NCBI RefSeq assembly: GCF_000367365.1
Contig: NZ_BARF01000118.1
Location: 1-39,099, forward strand
Direction: 5' to 3'
Source: Streptomyces prunicolor NBRC 13075
Lineage (GTDB): Bacteria > Actinomycetota > Actinomycetes > Streptomycetales > Streptomycetaceae
Length of the DNA: 39,099 nt
Every line of letters begins with the position of its first letter. The stretch's first letter is position 1. Position numbers and translations under genes: made by a program. This document shows, piece after piece, positions 7,881 to 14,749 of this stretch. The notes under the pieces are model-generated. The model ran no database searches. It saw nothing but the letters and a program-made list of their open reading frames with translations, and had not been told where the DNA came from.

Positions 7881-8077
7881 GACGCACCATGAGCCACGCC
7901 CTGCACTGGCAGAAGTCCACGTTCTCGGACGGTGGCGAAGGCAACACCTGCGTCGAACTCGCCGCCACCTCGCCCACCACCCTCCACCTCCGCGAGAGCG
8001 ACACCCCAGACACCCAACTCACCACCAGCGCCACCCCGTTGATCCACCTCATACGCGGCATCAAGTCACGCCGATAG
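7877..8077 (+). CDS. DUF397 small partner protein
   Basis: The product is 66 residues from GTG 7877, which overlaps the preceding stop (GTGA) and has AAGGA just upstream; ATG 7889 is the alternative. The DUF397 signature is clear: WQKSTFSDGGEGNTCVELA near the start and a C-terminal PLIHLIRGIKS in place of the usual PxxWxxFLxxVK. Members are short partners of DUF5753 regulators (antitoxin-like Scr2, WhiJ-associated proteins). A decayed copy of its 3' half is present at 9298-9357. Confidence 0.85.
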   Translation: MRRTMSHALHWQKSTFSDGGEGNTCVELAATSPTTLHLRESDTPDTQLTTSATPLIHLIRGIKSRR

Positions 8078-8089
8078 GCCTCGGCAGCT

Positions 8090-8120
8090 CGTCGCTCAGC
8101 CCACTGCGGGCCGAGCGACG
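8090..8120. terminator. Bidirectional hairpin terminator
   Basis: Arms 8090-8102 and 8108-8120 (CGTCGCTCAGCCC / GGGCCGAGCGACG) pair with one mismatch around an ACTGC loop. The hairpin sits between the convergent DUF397 and SGNH genes. There is no U-tract, as usual in Streptomyces. Confidence 0.7.
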
Positions 8121-8140
8121 GCATGCTTCGCGTCGTGTTC

Positions 8141-9040
8141 CTACCAGTGAAGGGCGTGCTCGACCGCCGTCGCCTCAGCCTCGTGGCCCTGAGCGTTCGC
8201 GTGGGCGGAGTATGCGGGGTGTACGGGAACCAGGTCCTCGACCCAGCGTTCCGCGGCGGGTGCGCACATGTCGTGTCCGATGGTGGGGGTGTAGGTGTCC
8301 ACGTAGGTGGCGCCGGCCCGGCGGGCCTGGGTGGCCAGCATCGAGTTGAGGGTGATCTCGCGGTCCCGCATCCAGGTGAAGTCACCGGCGGCGAACGGCG
8401 CCGTCGCGCTCGTACAGGAGCTTCCGTCGTCGGGGAAGAGGTCCACATAACCCACGACGAGTACGCGGGCATGCGGGGCACGCTTCTTGATCCCGCGCAG
8501 CACTTGGGCGACCTTGGGCGCCGTCTGCTGGATCACCTCCTTGACCTGGTCGGCGCCTCCCGAGTTGTAGTGGGCCTTGCAGGGCGCTCCCGCCGGATCG
8601 GTGGATCCGAGCGACGCGCACGTCCCGATGATCGAGCTGAAGCCGATGTCATTGCCCCCGATGGTCAGGGTGACAAGCTTCGTCGACCGGCTGAGCGCGT
8701 CGAACTGGGGTGGCGCGGTGCCCTGAGGCGCCGTCATGTTCGCGGTCGTCGCGCTGGAGCAGCTGACGTCGGTCAGTTCATCGTCGAGCGCGGTGGCCAC
8801 GAGTGACGGGTAATTGTGGTTCGACCGAAGGCAGTTGGCATCGACCTGGTCGGGGATCAGCGGCCCGGAGGCCGAGGAGTCCCCGAGCGCGACGTACGGC
8901 ACGCCCTGTGTCCTGGTGTGCAGGGGGGAGGCACTTCCCGCCGTGGCCGTTGCGACAACACAGGCCAGGGCCAGGAGGCCGCCCGCGACAGCCCGACGGC
9001 CGCCCACCCCGCCCCTTCGCCGTATCTGTTCTCTGTCCAT
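8141..9040 (-). CDS. Secreted SGNH/GDSL hydrolase
   Basis: The 299-residue protein starts with a basic region (RRRGGVGGRR), a hydrophobic core (residues 19-34) and a likely cleavage near ASP, so it is exported. Block I is ALGDSSASG with nucleophile Ser55, block III is TIGGNDIGF, and the C-terminal block V His is in HANAQGH (His280). Six or more cysteines in the mature part suggest disulphides, as in the Streptomyces SGNH lipases (for example the S. coelicolor enzyme with the same layout). The reaction is ester hydrolysis of lipids or acylated sugars outside the cell; the exact substrate cannot be told. The usual HPN of block V is HAN here, a mild change. Confidence 0.88.
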   Translation of the reverse strand: MDREQIRRRGGVGGRRAVAGGLLALACVVATATAGSASPLHTRTQGVPYVALGDSSASGPLIPDQVDANCLRSNHNYPSLVATALDDELTDVSCSSATTANMTAPQGTAPPQFDALSRSTKLVTLTIGGNDIGFSSIIGTCASLGSTDPAGAPCKAHYNSGGADQVKEVIQQTAPKVAQVLRGIKKRAPHARVLVVGYVDLFPDDGSSCTSATAPFAAGDFTWMRDREITLNSMLATQARRAGATYVDTYTPTIGHDMCAPAAERWVEDLVPVHPAYSAHANAQGHEAEATAVEHALHW

Positions 9041-9080
9041 CTTTCGCCCTTCACTTTCCGCACGGTGACGGCGGCCCGGC

Positions 9081-9116
9081 GGTGCGGTGCGGTGCAGTGC
9101 AGTGCAGTGCGGGTGC
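9081..9116. repeat. Pentanucleotide tandem repeat (R)GTGC, seven copies
   Basis: Three GGTGC, three AGTGC and one GGGTGC unit run head to tail about 40-75 bp upstream of the SGNH start. Length variation here could alter its promoter, which is speculative. Confidence 0.7.
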
Positions 9117-9297
9117 GGTACGGATCCGCTGGGCAGCGACGACGGGCCGGTCGTTTCGCAGACAAGAGACAGCGGAAAGGGGAAAGTTCGAAGCCTGCTC
9201 TGTGTCGACGATCACAAGGCGCTGTCGTTGCTCGGAGCCCGCAGAGAGTGATCTCGCCGATCCCGACGCCTGACTGGCTCCAAGACGCGGTGCCCCA

Positions 9298-9357
9298 TCG
9301 AACTCACCACCACCGCGCCCCCGTTGACCCATCTCATACGCGACGTGAAGTCAGGCC
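9298..9357 (+). pseudogene. Decayed 3' end of a DUF397 gene
   Basis: About 55 bases match the 3' part of the intact DUF397 gene (8014-8068) closely. In the frame at 9300 they read ELTTTAPPLTHLIRDVKS, against QLTTSATPLIHLIRGIKS in the intact gene. Upstream of this no DUF397 N-terminus (WxKSxxS) is found in frame, so only the tail survives. Confidence 0.65.
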
Positions 9358-9589
9358 TCTTCCGCACCCGAGCCCGGATTCTGACGGCTCGGAGCCACCG
9401 TGGGCCGACCCACGGCGTCGGCCTCACGACATGATGCTGACGACCTGATTCATTCCCTTCCCAGGGTGGGGGCCCATGTCCTCTGACAGCCAAGTCAGTC
9501 CGGTGCGATGCCCTGACCTGGGGTGACTAGGTTGGATGTCAAAGGACAGTTGTCGGTCGGGAGCAATGTGAGGGCCGCGGCTGGGCAGT

Positions 9590-10471
9590 TCAGCGCTGGC
9601 CGGAACCGCGTGCGCCACCTGTCACGGGCCTCCCTGCCCGCCAGGAGGCCGGCCACGCGACGTCGTCGATCGCCAGCCACGGCGCGGCGGCGACGGCAGT
9701 CGGCGTGAGCCCCGTAAACGCCTTCACTTCGCGGTGCAGATGGGACTGGTCGACGTAACCGCTCTCGGCCGCGACACCGGCGGGAGGGACACCCGCCGCG
9801 AGCAGATGGGCCGCATGGTCGAACCGCACCAGCTGGGCGGCCTGCTTGGGGGTGACGCCGAGCTGCGCCCGGAAACGCGCCCACAGGCGCTTGCGGCTCC
9901 AGCCGACCTCGTCCGCCAGGCCGTCGATACGCATCCGGCCCCTGCTGGCGACCGTCCGCCGCCAGATGTGGGCGACCTCCGGATCGACCCGCAGGCCGTC
10001 CCCGATCCGCCGGCGGACGGCGTCCGCCGCCATCGCGAACCGCTCGTCCCACGATCCGGCTGTACGCAGCCGCTCCTCCAAGCGTCCGGCGTCGCGGCCC
10101 CAGACGCCCCCCAAGGACTCCACGCTCCCGCTGACCCCGGCCGACGAGCCGAGCACTGCGGCCGCCACACCCGGCTGCAGCCGGATCTGCAGGCACTCGC
10201 CCACCAGGCCGGACACCCGCAGCTCCCCGGGGGCCAGGCCGATCACGACACTGCCGCGTCCGTGCCGCCCCTGCGTGTCGTAAACCAGGCCGTCATCGTC
10301 GCTCAGATCGATGAGCAAGGTGACGGACGGATGCGCGACCATCGCGATGTCGACGGGCGTGGGGACACGGTGGCGGAATCCGGCCATGCTGATGCCCGGC
10401 AGCCGGTCCGAGGGCTCCGGTACTGCGATGTCAACGCCCGACCACGCGGGTGGCACGCCCTGCGACAACAC
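9590..10471 (-). CDS. AraC-family transcriptional regulator
   Basis: The product is 293 residues from a GTG start. The C-terminal third carries two HTH motifs (MRIDGLADEVGWSRKRLWARF and VPPAGVAAESGYVDQSHLHREV) followed by FTGLTP, the AraC/XylS signature. The N-terminal half (sensor) is cupin-like and has no recognisable ligand motif. It lies 9 bp after an alpha/beta hydrolase gene on the same strand, so it is probably co-transcribed and may control that hydrolase or its pathway. The C-terminus after residue 260 is Arg/Gly-rich and may be unstructured. Confidence 0.85.
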   Translation of the reverse strand: MLSQGVPPAWSGVDIAVPEPSDRLPGISMAGFRHRVPTPVDIAMVAHPSVTLLIDLSDDDGLVYDTQGRHGRGSVVIGLAPGELRVSGLVGECLQIRLQPGVAAAVLGSSAGVSGSVESLGGVWGRDAGRLEERLRTAGSWDERFAMAADAVRRRIGDGLRVDPEVAHIWRRTVASRGRMRIDGLADEVGWSRKRLWARFRAQLGVTPKQAAQLVRFDHAAHLLAAGVPPAGVAAESGYVDQSHLHREVKAFTGLTPTAVAAAPWLAIDDVAWPASWRAGRPVTGGARGSGQR

Positions 10472-10480
10472 GGCGCCAGT

Positions 10481-11314
10481 CTAGGCCGGGCCTGCCGGCG
10501 GGGTTCCGGCGCACAGGGTCGCGAAGTCCAGCAGCAGCCGGCCCACCGGCTCGGGCGCTTCCAGCATGGGCATGTGCCCAACGCCCGGCAGCATCTCGAC
10601 CCGCATGTCCGGCACGACGTCGTACTGGCGTGCCGACGCCGGATCCCACCGGGGATCGGCGGCGCCGAAGACCACGAGCACCGGGAGCCCGAGGGCGGCG
10701 AGCCGCTCGGGCACGGACTGCTCGGCGAGGTACGCGGTGTTCTCGCGCAGCACCTTGCGGAACGCGCGGTACGTGGTACTCCGCGCGTCGGCGACCATGC
10801 CGGGCGGAATGGGCGCAGGCCCGGCGAGCGTGGTGCCGATGCCTTTGCGGATCATCGCATCCGAACGCCGCCACCACAGCAGCGGCCCGAAGGGCGGTGC
10901 CAGCATCACGCGGAGGATGGCCGGCTGCGGCAGGAGCGCGTCGAGGTGCGGGCCGGTGCTGATCATCGCCAGCGAACCCACCAGGTCGGGGCGCTGCTCC
11001 GCGAGCGCGGTGGCGACGTATCCGCCGCTGGAGTGGCCGGCCACGGTGACGGCGCGCAGCCCGAGTTCGTCGAGCAGCGCCGCCACGCGGCCCGCCTGCG
11101 CCGGAACGTCGTAGGACGTGGCGCGCGGGGACTGGCCGCAGCCCGGGAGGTCTATCCGGACGACATGATGACGGGCGGCGAGGGCCGGGACCACCGGCCC
11201 CCAGGAGGCGCCCGAGGCTCCAGACCCGTGGATGAGCAGCAGTGGCGGTGCGTCCCGCGGTCCGTCACGGTCCACATGCATCGGCTGCGCGTGCTGTGCG
11301 TCGTGGGCGTTCAT
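10481..11314 (-). CDS. Alpha/beta-hydrolase fold enzyme
   Basis: The start is ATG 11314; the 26 codons before it are basic noise. The 277-residue product has the oxyanion HGSGASG at 29-35, nucleophile elbow GHSSGG with Ser95, acid in FGAADPRWD and catalytic His in GVGHMPMLE. The lid region (about 125-190) is helical with APPFGPLLWWRR. No signal peptide is seen, so it is cytoplasmic. The fold includes esterases, haloperoxidase-like enzymes and C-C hydrolases; the substrate is not predictable. It is the first gene of a two-gene unit with the AraC regulator. Confidence 0.85.
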   Translation of the reverse strand: MNAHDAQHAQPMHVDRDGPRDAPPLLLIHGSGASGASWGPVVPALAARHHVVRIDLPGCGQSPRATSYDVPAQAGRVAALLDELGLRAVTVAGHSSGGYVATALAEQRPDLVGSLAMISTGPHLDALLPQPAILRVMLAPPFGPLLWWRRSDAMIRKGIGTTLAGPAPIPPGMVADARSTTYRAFRKVLRENTAYLAEQSVPERLAALGLPVLVVFGAADPRWDPASARQYDVVPDMRVEMLPGVGHMPMLEAPEPVGRLLLDFATLCAGTPPAGPA

Positions 11315-11399
11315 AGAGCGATAGTGCGAGGGGCGGCGGCTGCCGGTCTTGTACGAATGTCGCCAACGGCCCGCGGCGGGCGCGCCCCGCATCTGGATG

Positions 11400-11540
11400 T
11401 CAACGGTTCTGCTCGTGCCGGCGCTGTCGGGATCGTGTGTATCGCATGTAGTGGCGGATGCTGTCGTATGTGACCAAGTAGTCGTGGTGGTCTATGAGTT
11501 CTGTCCAGATCTGCCTTCCGTTGAGCTTCCTACCGATCAT
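11400..11540 (-). pseudogene. IS21-type IstA-like transposase fragment
   Basis: A 46-residue frame reads KLNGRQIWTELIDHHDYLV then TYDSIRHYMRYTR, resembling the N-terminal DNA-binding part of IS21-family IstA transposases (RIYxxLVxxxGYxGSYDSVxRYVRRLR). It overlaps the TniQ fragment by an ATGA and stops without any catalytic DDE domain. It is a remnant with no expected function. The family match is by eye and moderate. Confidence 0.4.
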
Positions 11541-11683
11541 GCTCTCGACCAGCAGTGCAGGAAACTGGGCTTGAGATGGTTGGCGCGAGCCAGGCGCCGG
11601 ATGCAGGAGTTGGCGGACTCTCCGAGGCAGGGGCGGAGTCGGACCGGCAGGGGCGCAAATCGGGGTGGTAGTTCGCTGTTCAT
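11537..11683 (-). pseudogene. TniQ N-terminal fragment
   Basis: The frame from ATG 11683 encodes 48 residues containing FAPLPVRLRPCLGESANSC and RRLARANHL, the conserved start of TniQ (PLPxRxxPxxGESxxSWxxRLAxxN). It then hits TGA. Its ATG overlaps the stop of the TniB remnant (ATGA), preserving the original tniB-tniQ operon layout. TniQ acts in target selection for Tn7/Tn5053-like transposons; here it is truncated and surely inactive. Confidence 0.65.
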
Positions 11684-11943
11684 CGGTAGGTAGCGGTCTT
11701 CGTGGCCAGCGACGCCGTGGTGTGGGCGGTGTGGTCGAGCGGGATGGTCTGGAGGCTCTTCTTGGCGATCTTCTCGGTGCCGGTGAGGATGGCGTCGACC
11801 GCGGCTCCGCGGATGGCGTGGGAGAGGGATCCGACCATGCCGCCCGTGTGATCGTGCAGGAAGCGGTCCAGGCCCGTGAGAGTGCCAGGGCGGTGGTCGT
11901 GCAGCCGCAGGGTGTCCTCCATGGCGGCGACCAGGCCCTTCTA
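11680..11943 (-). pseudogene. TniB-type AAA ATPase C-terminal fragment
   Basis: The frame reads KGLVAAMEDTLRLH, then FLHDHTGGMVGSLSHAIRGA and an AVDAILTGTEKIAKKSL segment to TATYR. This matches the C-terminal end of TniB-like transposition ATPases (RTxGxIGSLSHLIRxAAxxAILDGTExI). Walker motifs are absent because an in-frame stop and a change of sequence occur near 11943. The ATG at 11922 is internal to the ancestral gene. With the TniQ piece it marks the end of a former transposon. Confidence 0.65.
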
Positions 11944-12101
11944 TTCACTGTTGCAGGGGAAGGGGCGGGAGGGAATCAGAGTGAAGCGGCCGACGATCTG
12001 GGCGCCCCGTGTCCCGCGACGCAACTGAGCCCCACCCTGGTCGAGTTGGGGTGGAGCTCAAGTGCTGGTCGGGCGGAGTCTCGGGTGTTTTTGAGGGGGC
12101 G

Positions 12102-12284
12102 TCACCCCGGGGAACTGTAGCGATGGTGGGGGCAGTTGCAGCGGGGGACGAGGAGGAGGCCGCCTCCGCCCGGTAGCGGTACGTCCTTGGTCTGCCGGCA
12201 CTCGCGGTGCAGGTATGCGTAGCCAGGCTGGTGGGCGACCGCGCACTCGGCGGACATGGTTGAGGTGTCCTCAGTGGTCGTCAC
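12102..12284 (-). CDS. Small Cys/His-rich protein of the cassette
   Basis: The 60-residue product starts at GTG 12284, overlapping the previous stop (GTGA). It contains four cysteines and several His: SAECAVAH, HRECRQTKD and RCNCPHH. This suggests a small zinc-binding module, which is inference. I do not recognise a named family. It is third in a chain of three overlapping small genes and ends in an SSPG tail. Confidence 0.55.
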   Translation of the reverse strand: MTTTEDTSTMSAECAVAHQPGYAYLHRECRQTKDVPLPGGGGLLLVPRCNCPHHRYSSPG

Positions 12285-12520
12285 GAGAAGACCCCTCCGC
12301 TGCTCTCGGAGTTCAGGGCGCGGTTCCGCTCCTGCATAGCGGTGAGGCGTTCCTCGTTCGTGGCCAGGCGAACGAGAGCGGGGTCGGCGTCCCACTCGCG
12401 TCCGCCGGTCACCGGCCGCAGCTGCACGTACGGGCCCTCGTGCCCCATGACGTAGCCCAGCTCGTCTCTTTCCGAGTCGTGGACCAGGGCGCCCTTCGGC
12501 TGCCGTTCCTCTGCCATCAC
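12281..12520 (-). CDS. Small conserved Streptomyces protein with REWDADP motif
   Basis: The product is 79 residues from GTG 12520 or ATG 12517. It contains GALVHDSERDELGYVMG, then YVQLRPVTGGREWDADPALV and a Gln/Glu/Asn-rich helical tail. Proteins with the LRPxxGGREWDADP motif recur next to HTH regulators in Streptomyces; their role is unknown to me. It overlaps both neighbours (TGATG upstream, GTGA downstream), so the three small genes are translationally coupled. Confidence 0.65.
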   Translation of the reverse strand: MMAEERQPKGALVHDSERDELGYVMGHEGPYVQLRPVTGGREWDADPALVRLATNEERLTAMQERNRALNSESSGGVFS

Positions 12521-12720
12521 TCAAGGCCTCCTCGCCGAAGTGCGATTGCCAGGCGATCGGCCACATCGACGTGGATGCGCCCCAGTTCGACGAGCTTCAG
12601 GTCGGGCGACGCTGCGTCGACCCCGAGCGAGGGGAAGACGATCCCGACCTCGGTGAGCGCTGTGCGCAGAGACTCCACTGCTGCGTACGGGTCGACGTCC
12701 CGCACTTCCTTCGTAGCCAT
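12517..12720 (-). CDS. Small hypothetical protein, first gene of the cassette's minus-strand arm
   Basis: The ATG at 12720 gives 67 residues beginning MATKEVRDVDPYAAVESL; the frame extends 5' but becomes Lys/Arg/Glu junk over a T-rich promoter stretch. The product looks like one alpha/beta unit (VESLRTALTEVGIVFPSLGV) with an amphipathic end (VDVADRLAIALRRGG). No family is recognised. It is coupled to the REWDADP gene through a TGATG junction. Confidence 0.6.
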   Translation of the reverse strand: MATKEVRDVDPYAAVESLRTALTEVGIVFPSLGVDAASPDLKLVELGRIHVDVADRLAIALRRGGLE

Positions 12721-12752
12721 GAACGGGACGCTAGGAGTGGGGAGTTGCAGCG

Positions 12753-12762
12753 CACCATGGTG
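12753..12762. promoter_or_regulatory. CACCATGGTG palindrome in T-rich promoter stretch
   Basis: This perfect 10-bp palindrome lies 33 bp upstream of the first small gene and next to unusually T-rich DNA (12761-12815). The T-rich stretch is the most AT-rich point of the divergent gap to the DUF6879 gene. It is a plausible operator for the cassette's HTH protein. Confidence 0.3.
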
Positions 12763-12893
12763 TTTTCTTGATTTTTCTCGTACCCGCTCTTGCTTCGCTC
12801 GCTTTTTCTCACGAAGGTGGCAGAACCCCATAGCCTGAGACGTGCAGCCTGGTGATGCTGGGGTGATCAGCCTCCGGCGAAAGGACTCTGGTC

Positions 12894-13649
12894 ATGGCCC
12901 GACGACTGCGCTTCAACGGCACGGGCAGCGGAGAGGGCAGCTGCCCCGCGATTCACGAAGACCTCGACTCGGGTGAGGTCATCGTGCACGGGCCGCGCCT
13001 CACCGACCCGGACGCCCTCGCCCAGCTCCAGCACATCGACGAGGACGAAATCCCGATCGTGATGCCGCGCAACACGCTGATCGACTTCGGCCCGAAAGAG
13101 CGCGATGCCGAGCCGCGCATCTTCATGCCGGAGCAGTTCGCCAAGCTCTTCGACAACTTCCAGCACAGCGCCTGGCACCTGGAGATGCGCGGTCGCTACG
13201 CGGTCGACGAGGCCACCGACACCTACGCCCAGTTCATCCGGGGCGAGGCGCCGACGTGGGACCTGACCACGCCGTGGAGCCTGGGCATCCGCGCGAAGAC
13301 CGAGGACGGCGCCAGCGTCGGTCGGGTCCGGATCGTCGACAACCCGCCGACCACGGGGCAGTTGTACCTGCTCGCGCACGCGGAGAAGAACGCCGCTCTG
13401 GGCGAGGACATCCGCAACATGTGGCGGTCGGACGCCGAGCGCGTCATCCCCCCGGACGAGGATTTCTGGATCTTCGACTCCCACATCGTCGCTGTGTGCA
13501 TCTTCGACGATGATGACAACCTCACGGGCGCCGAGCTGATCACGGAGCCCGCACGCGTGAACCAGTACAACCGACTGCGGGACGTCGCCCAGCACTACGC
13601 CGTCCCGTACAAGCAGTTCGCGGCTCAGGTGGCCGTGAAGGAGGCGTAA
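12894..13649 (+). CDS. DUF6879 family protein
   Basis: The 251-residue product has a C-terminal region typical of DUF6879: VRIVDNPPTTGQLYLLAHA, then FWIFDSHIVAVCIFDDDDN and a PARVNQYNRLRDVAQHYAVP stretch. The N-terminal 80 residues (RRLRFNGTGSGEGSCPAIHED, with LDSGEVIVHGPRL) form a separate small unit. The family is found beside HTH regulators in Streptomyces; its biochemical role is unknown. It is followed 8 bp later by a DUF5753 regulator on the same strand and is divergent from the three small genes. Confidence 0.78.
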   Translation: MARRLRFNGTGSGEGSCPAIHEDLDSGEVIVHGPRLTDPDALAQLQHIDEDEIPIVMPRNTLIDFGPKERDAEPRIFMPEQFAKLFDNFQHSAWHLEMRGRYAVDEATDTYAQFIRGEAPTWDLTTPWSLGIRAKTEDGASVGRVRIVDNPPTTGQLYLLAHAEKNAALGEDIRNMWRSDAERVIPPDEDFWIFDSHIVAVCIFDDDDNLTGAELITEPARVNQYNRLRDVAQHYAVPYKQFAAQVAVKEA

Positions 13650-13657
13650 GCAGGTGT

Positions 13658-14515
13658 GTGCCGGTGAGTACGGACTATCAGCAGGCTCGCGAAGCGCTCG
13701 GGATACGGCTCCGGGAACTTCGGCTCTCGGCTCCTGATGGCCGGCTCACCGGCACCGCCCTGGCTCGCAGGCTCGGCTGGTCCAACTCCAAGGTCTCGAA
13801 GCTGGAGTTGGGCAAGCAGACGGCCACTCCGGAGGACCTGCAACAGTGGGCGGCGGCGTGCGGCCAGCCCGCCCTGTACGAGGAACTGCGGGCCAGGCTG
13901 GCCGGGTTCGAGTCGCACATCCGCTCGTGGCGCAGGCAACTGGTCGGCGGGCACAAGCCGGTGCAGGACGCCCACAACGAGGCGCAGGCCGGTTCGAAGG
14001 TGCTGCGTGCCTGGGAGTCCTCGTGGATCGTCGGCGTCCTCCAGACTCCCGACTACGCGCGCGCCGTACTGACCCGCTCCGCCGAACGGCACAAGTCTCC
14101 GCTCGACATCGAGGAGGCGGTGCGCGCCCGCATGAAGCGGCAGGAGCTGTTGTACAGCGGTGGCAGGAAGTACCACGTCATCTTGTGGGAGCCGGTGCTG
14201 CGCTCGCTGGTCTGCCCGCCCTCGGTGCTCATCGCCCAGCTCGACCGCCTCTCGGGCGTCATCGGGATGGACACCGTGGAGCTGGGCATCGTCCCGCTCA
14301 CCGCGGCCCTGAAAACACCGCCCGGTCTGGGCTTCTGGATCTACGACGATCGCCAGGTGGTCACCGAGACCTGGCACGCGGAGCTGTGGCTCGACGACTC
14401 CGACTCCATCGCCCTCTACCTGCGCATCTGGAACTCTCTCCGCGAGTCCGCGGTCTACGGCGCTGACGCACACAACGTCATCAACGCCGCCCGCCGTTCC
14501 CTCAATCCCCTTTGA
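13658..14515 (+). CDS. XRE-family HTH regulator with DUF5753-type domain
   Basis: The GTG at 13658 gives 285 residues (GTG 13664 is an alternative). The HTH is LRELRLSAPDGRLTGTALAR then LGWSNSKVSKLELGKQ, at about 17-53. The DUF5753 hallmark VGVLQTPDYARAVL follows near 128-141. The rest resembles the ligand-sensing domain with NPL at the C-terminus. It is partnered here with DUF6879 rather than DUF397, a second flavour of the same regulatory theme found at 7029-8077. It likely autoregulates the divergent gap at 12721-12893. Confidence 0.85.
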   Translation: MPVSTDYQQAREALGIRLRELRLSAPDGRLTGTALARRLGWSNSKVSKLELGKQTATPEDLQQWAAACGQPALYEELRARLAGFESHIRSWRRQLVGGHKPVQDAHNEAQAGSKVLRAWESSWIVGVLQTPDYARAVLTRSAERHKSPLDIEEAVRARMKRQELLYSGGRKYHVILWEPVLRSLVCPPSVLIAQLDRLSGVIGMDTVELGIVPLTAALKTPPGLGFWIYDDRQVVTETWHAELWLDDSDSIALYLRIWNSLRESAVYGADAHNVINAARRSLNPL

Positions 14516-14570
14516 AAACCTTGCAGTCAGGGTTCGAGTGATGCCGGAATACCCGAGTCGTCAGTGCCGC

Positions 14571-14693
14571 TTGCTGGCCGGAGCCAGGAAATCCAGACCC
14601 GTCGCAGGGAAATCGGCAGCGAGACGTATCGGGCGTCAGCTCACCGCCGTACGAGCACACCGAGCGCACGTGACAGTCGCCCCGGTACCAGCC
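14571..14693 (-). pseudogene. Decayed partial copy of the PHP metallohydrolase N-terminus
   Basis: This stretch matches 15591-15711 in the intact gene at high identity. It reads GWYRGDCHVRSVCSYGGELTP, against GWYRGDCHVHSVCSHGGELTP in the intact gene, and then goes out of frame. The metal-binding His has become Arg and a second His Tyr. It lies directly 3' of the intact gene, so it looks like a decayed tandem duplication. Confidence 0.75.
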
Positions 14694-14749
14694 ATCTCTC
14701 CGACCAGCGACCACCCGCTCCACGCCCGGGATCATGAGCCGACCGGCGT

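Larger units (their letters stand above)
9041..9589. other. 549-bp region without an intact gene
   Basis: It holds the upstream region of the SGNH gene, a GTGC-type pentamer repeat, and a decayed DUF397 end. The remaining open frames lack ribosome sites and family resemblance. It looks like degraded accessory DNA. Confidence 0.6.

Noticed and set aside
12894..14515. Calling the DUF6879/HTH cassette a toxin-antitoxin system outright
   Set aside because: No toxin fold is visible and the families have no established toxicity; it is kept as a hypothesis only.
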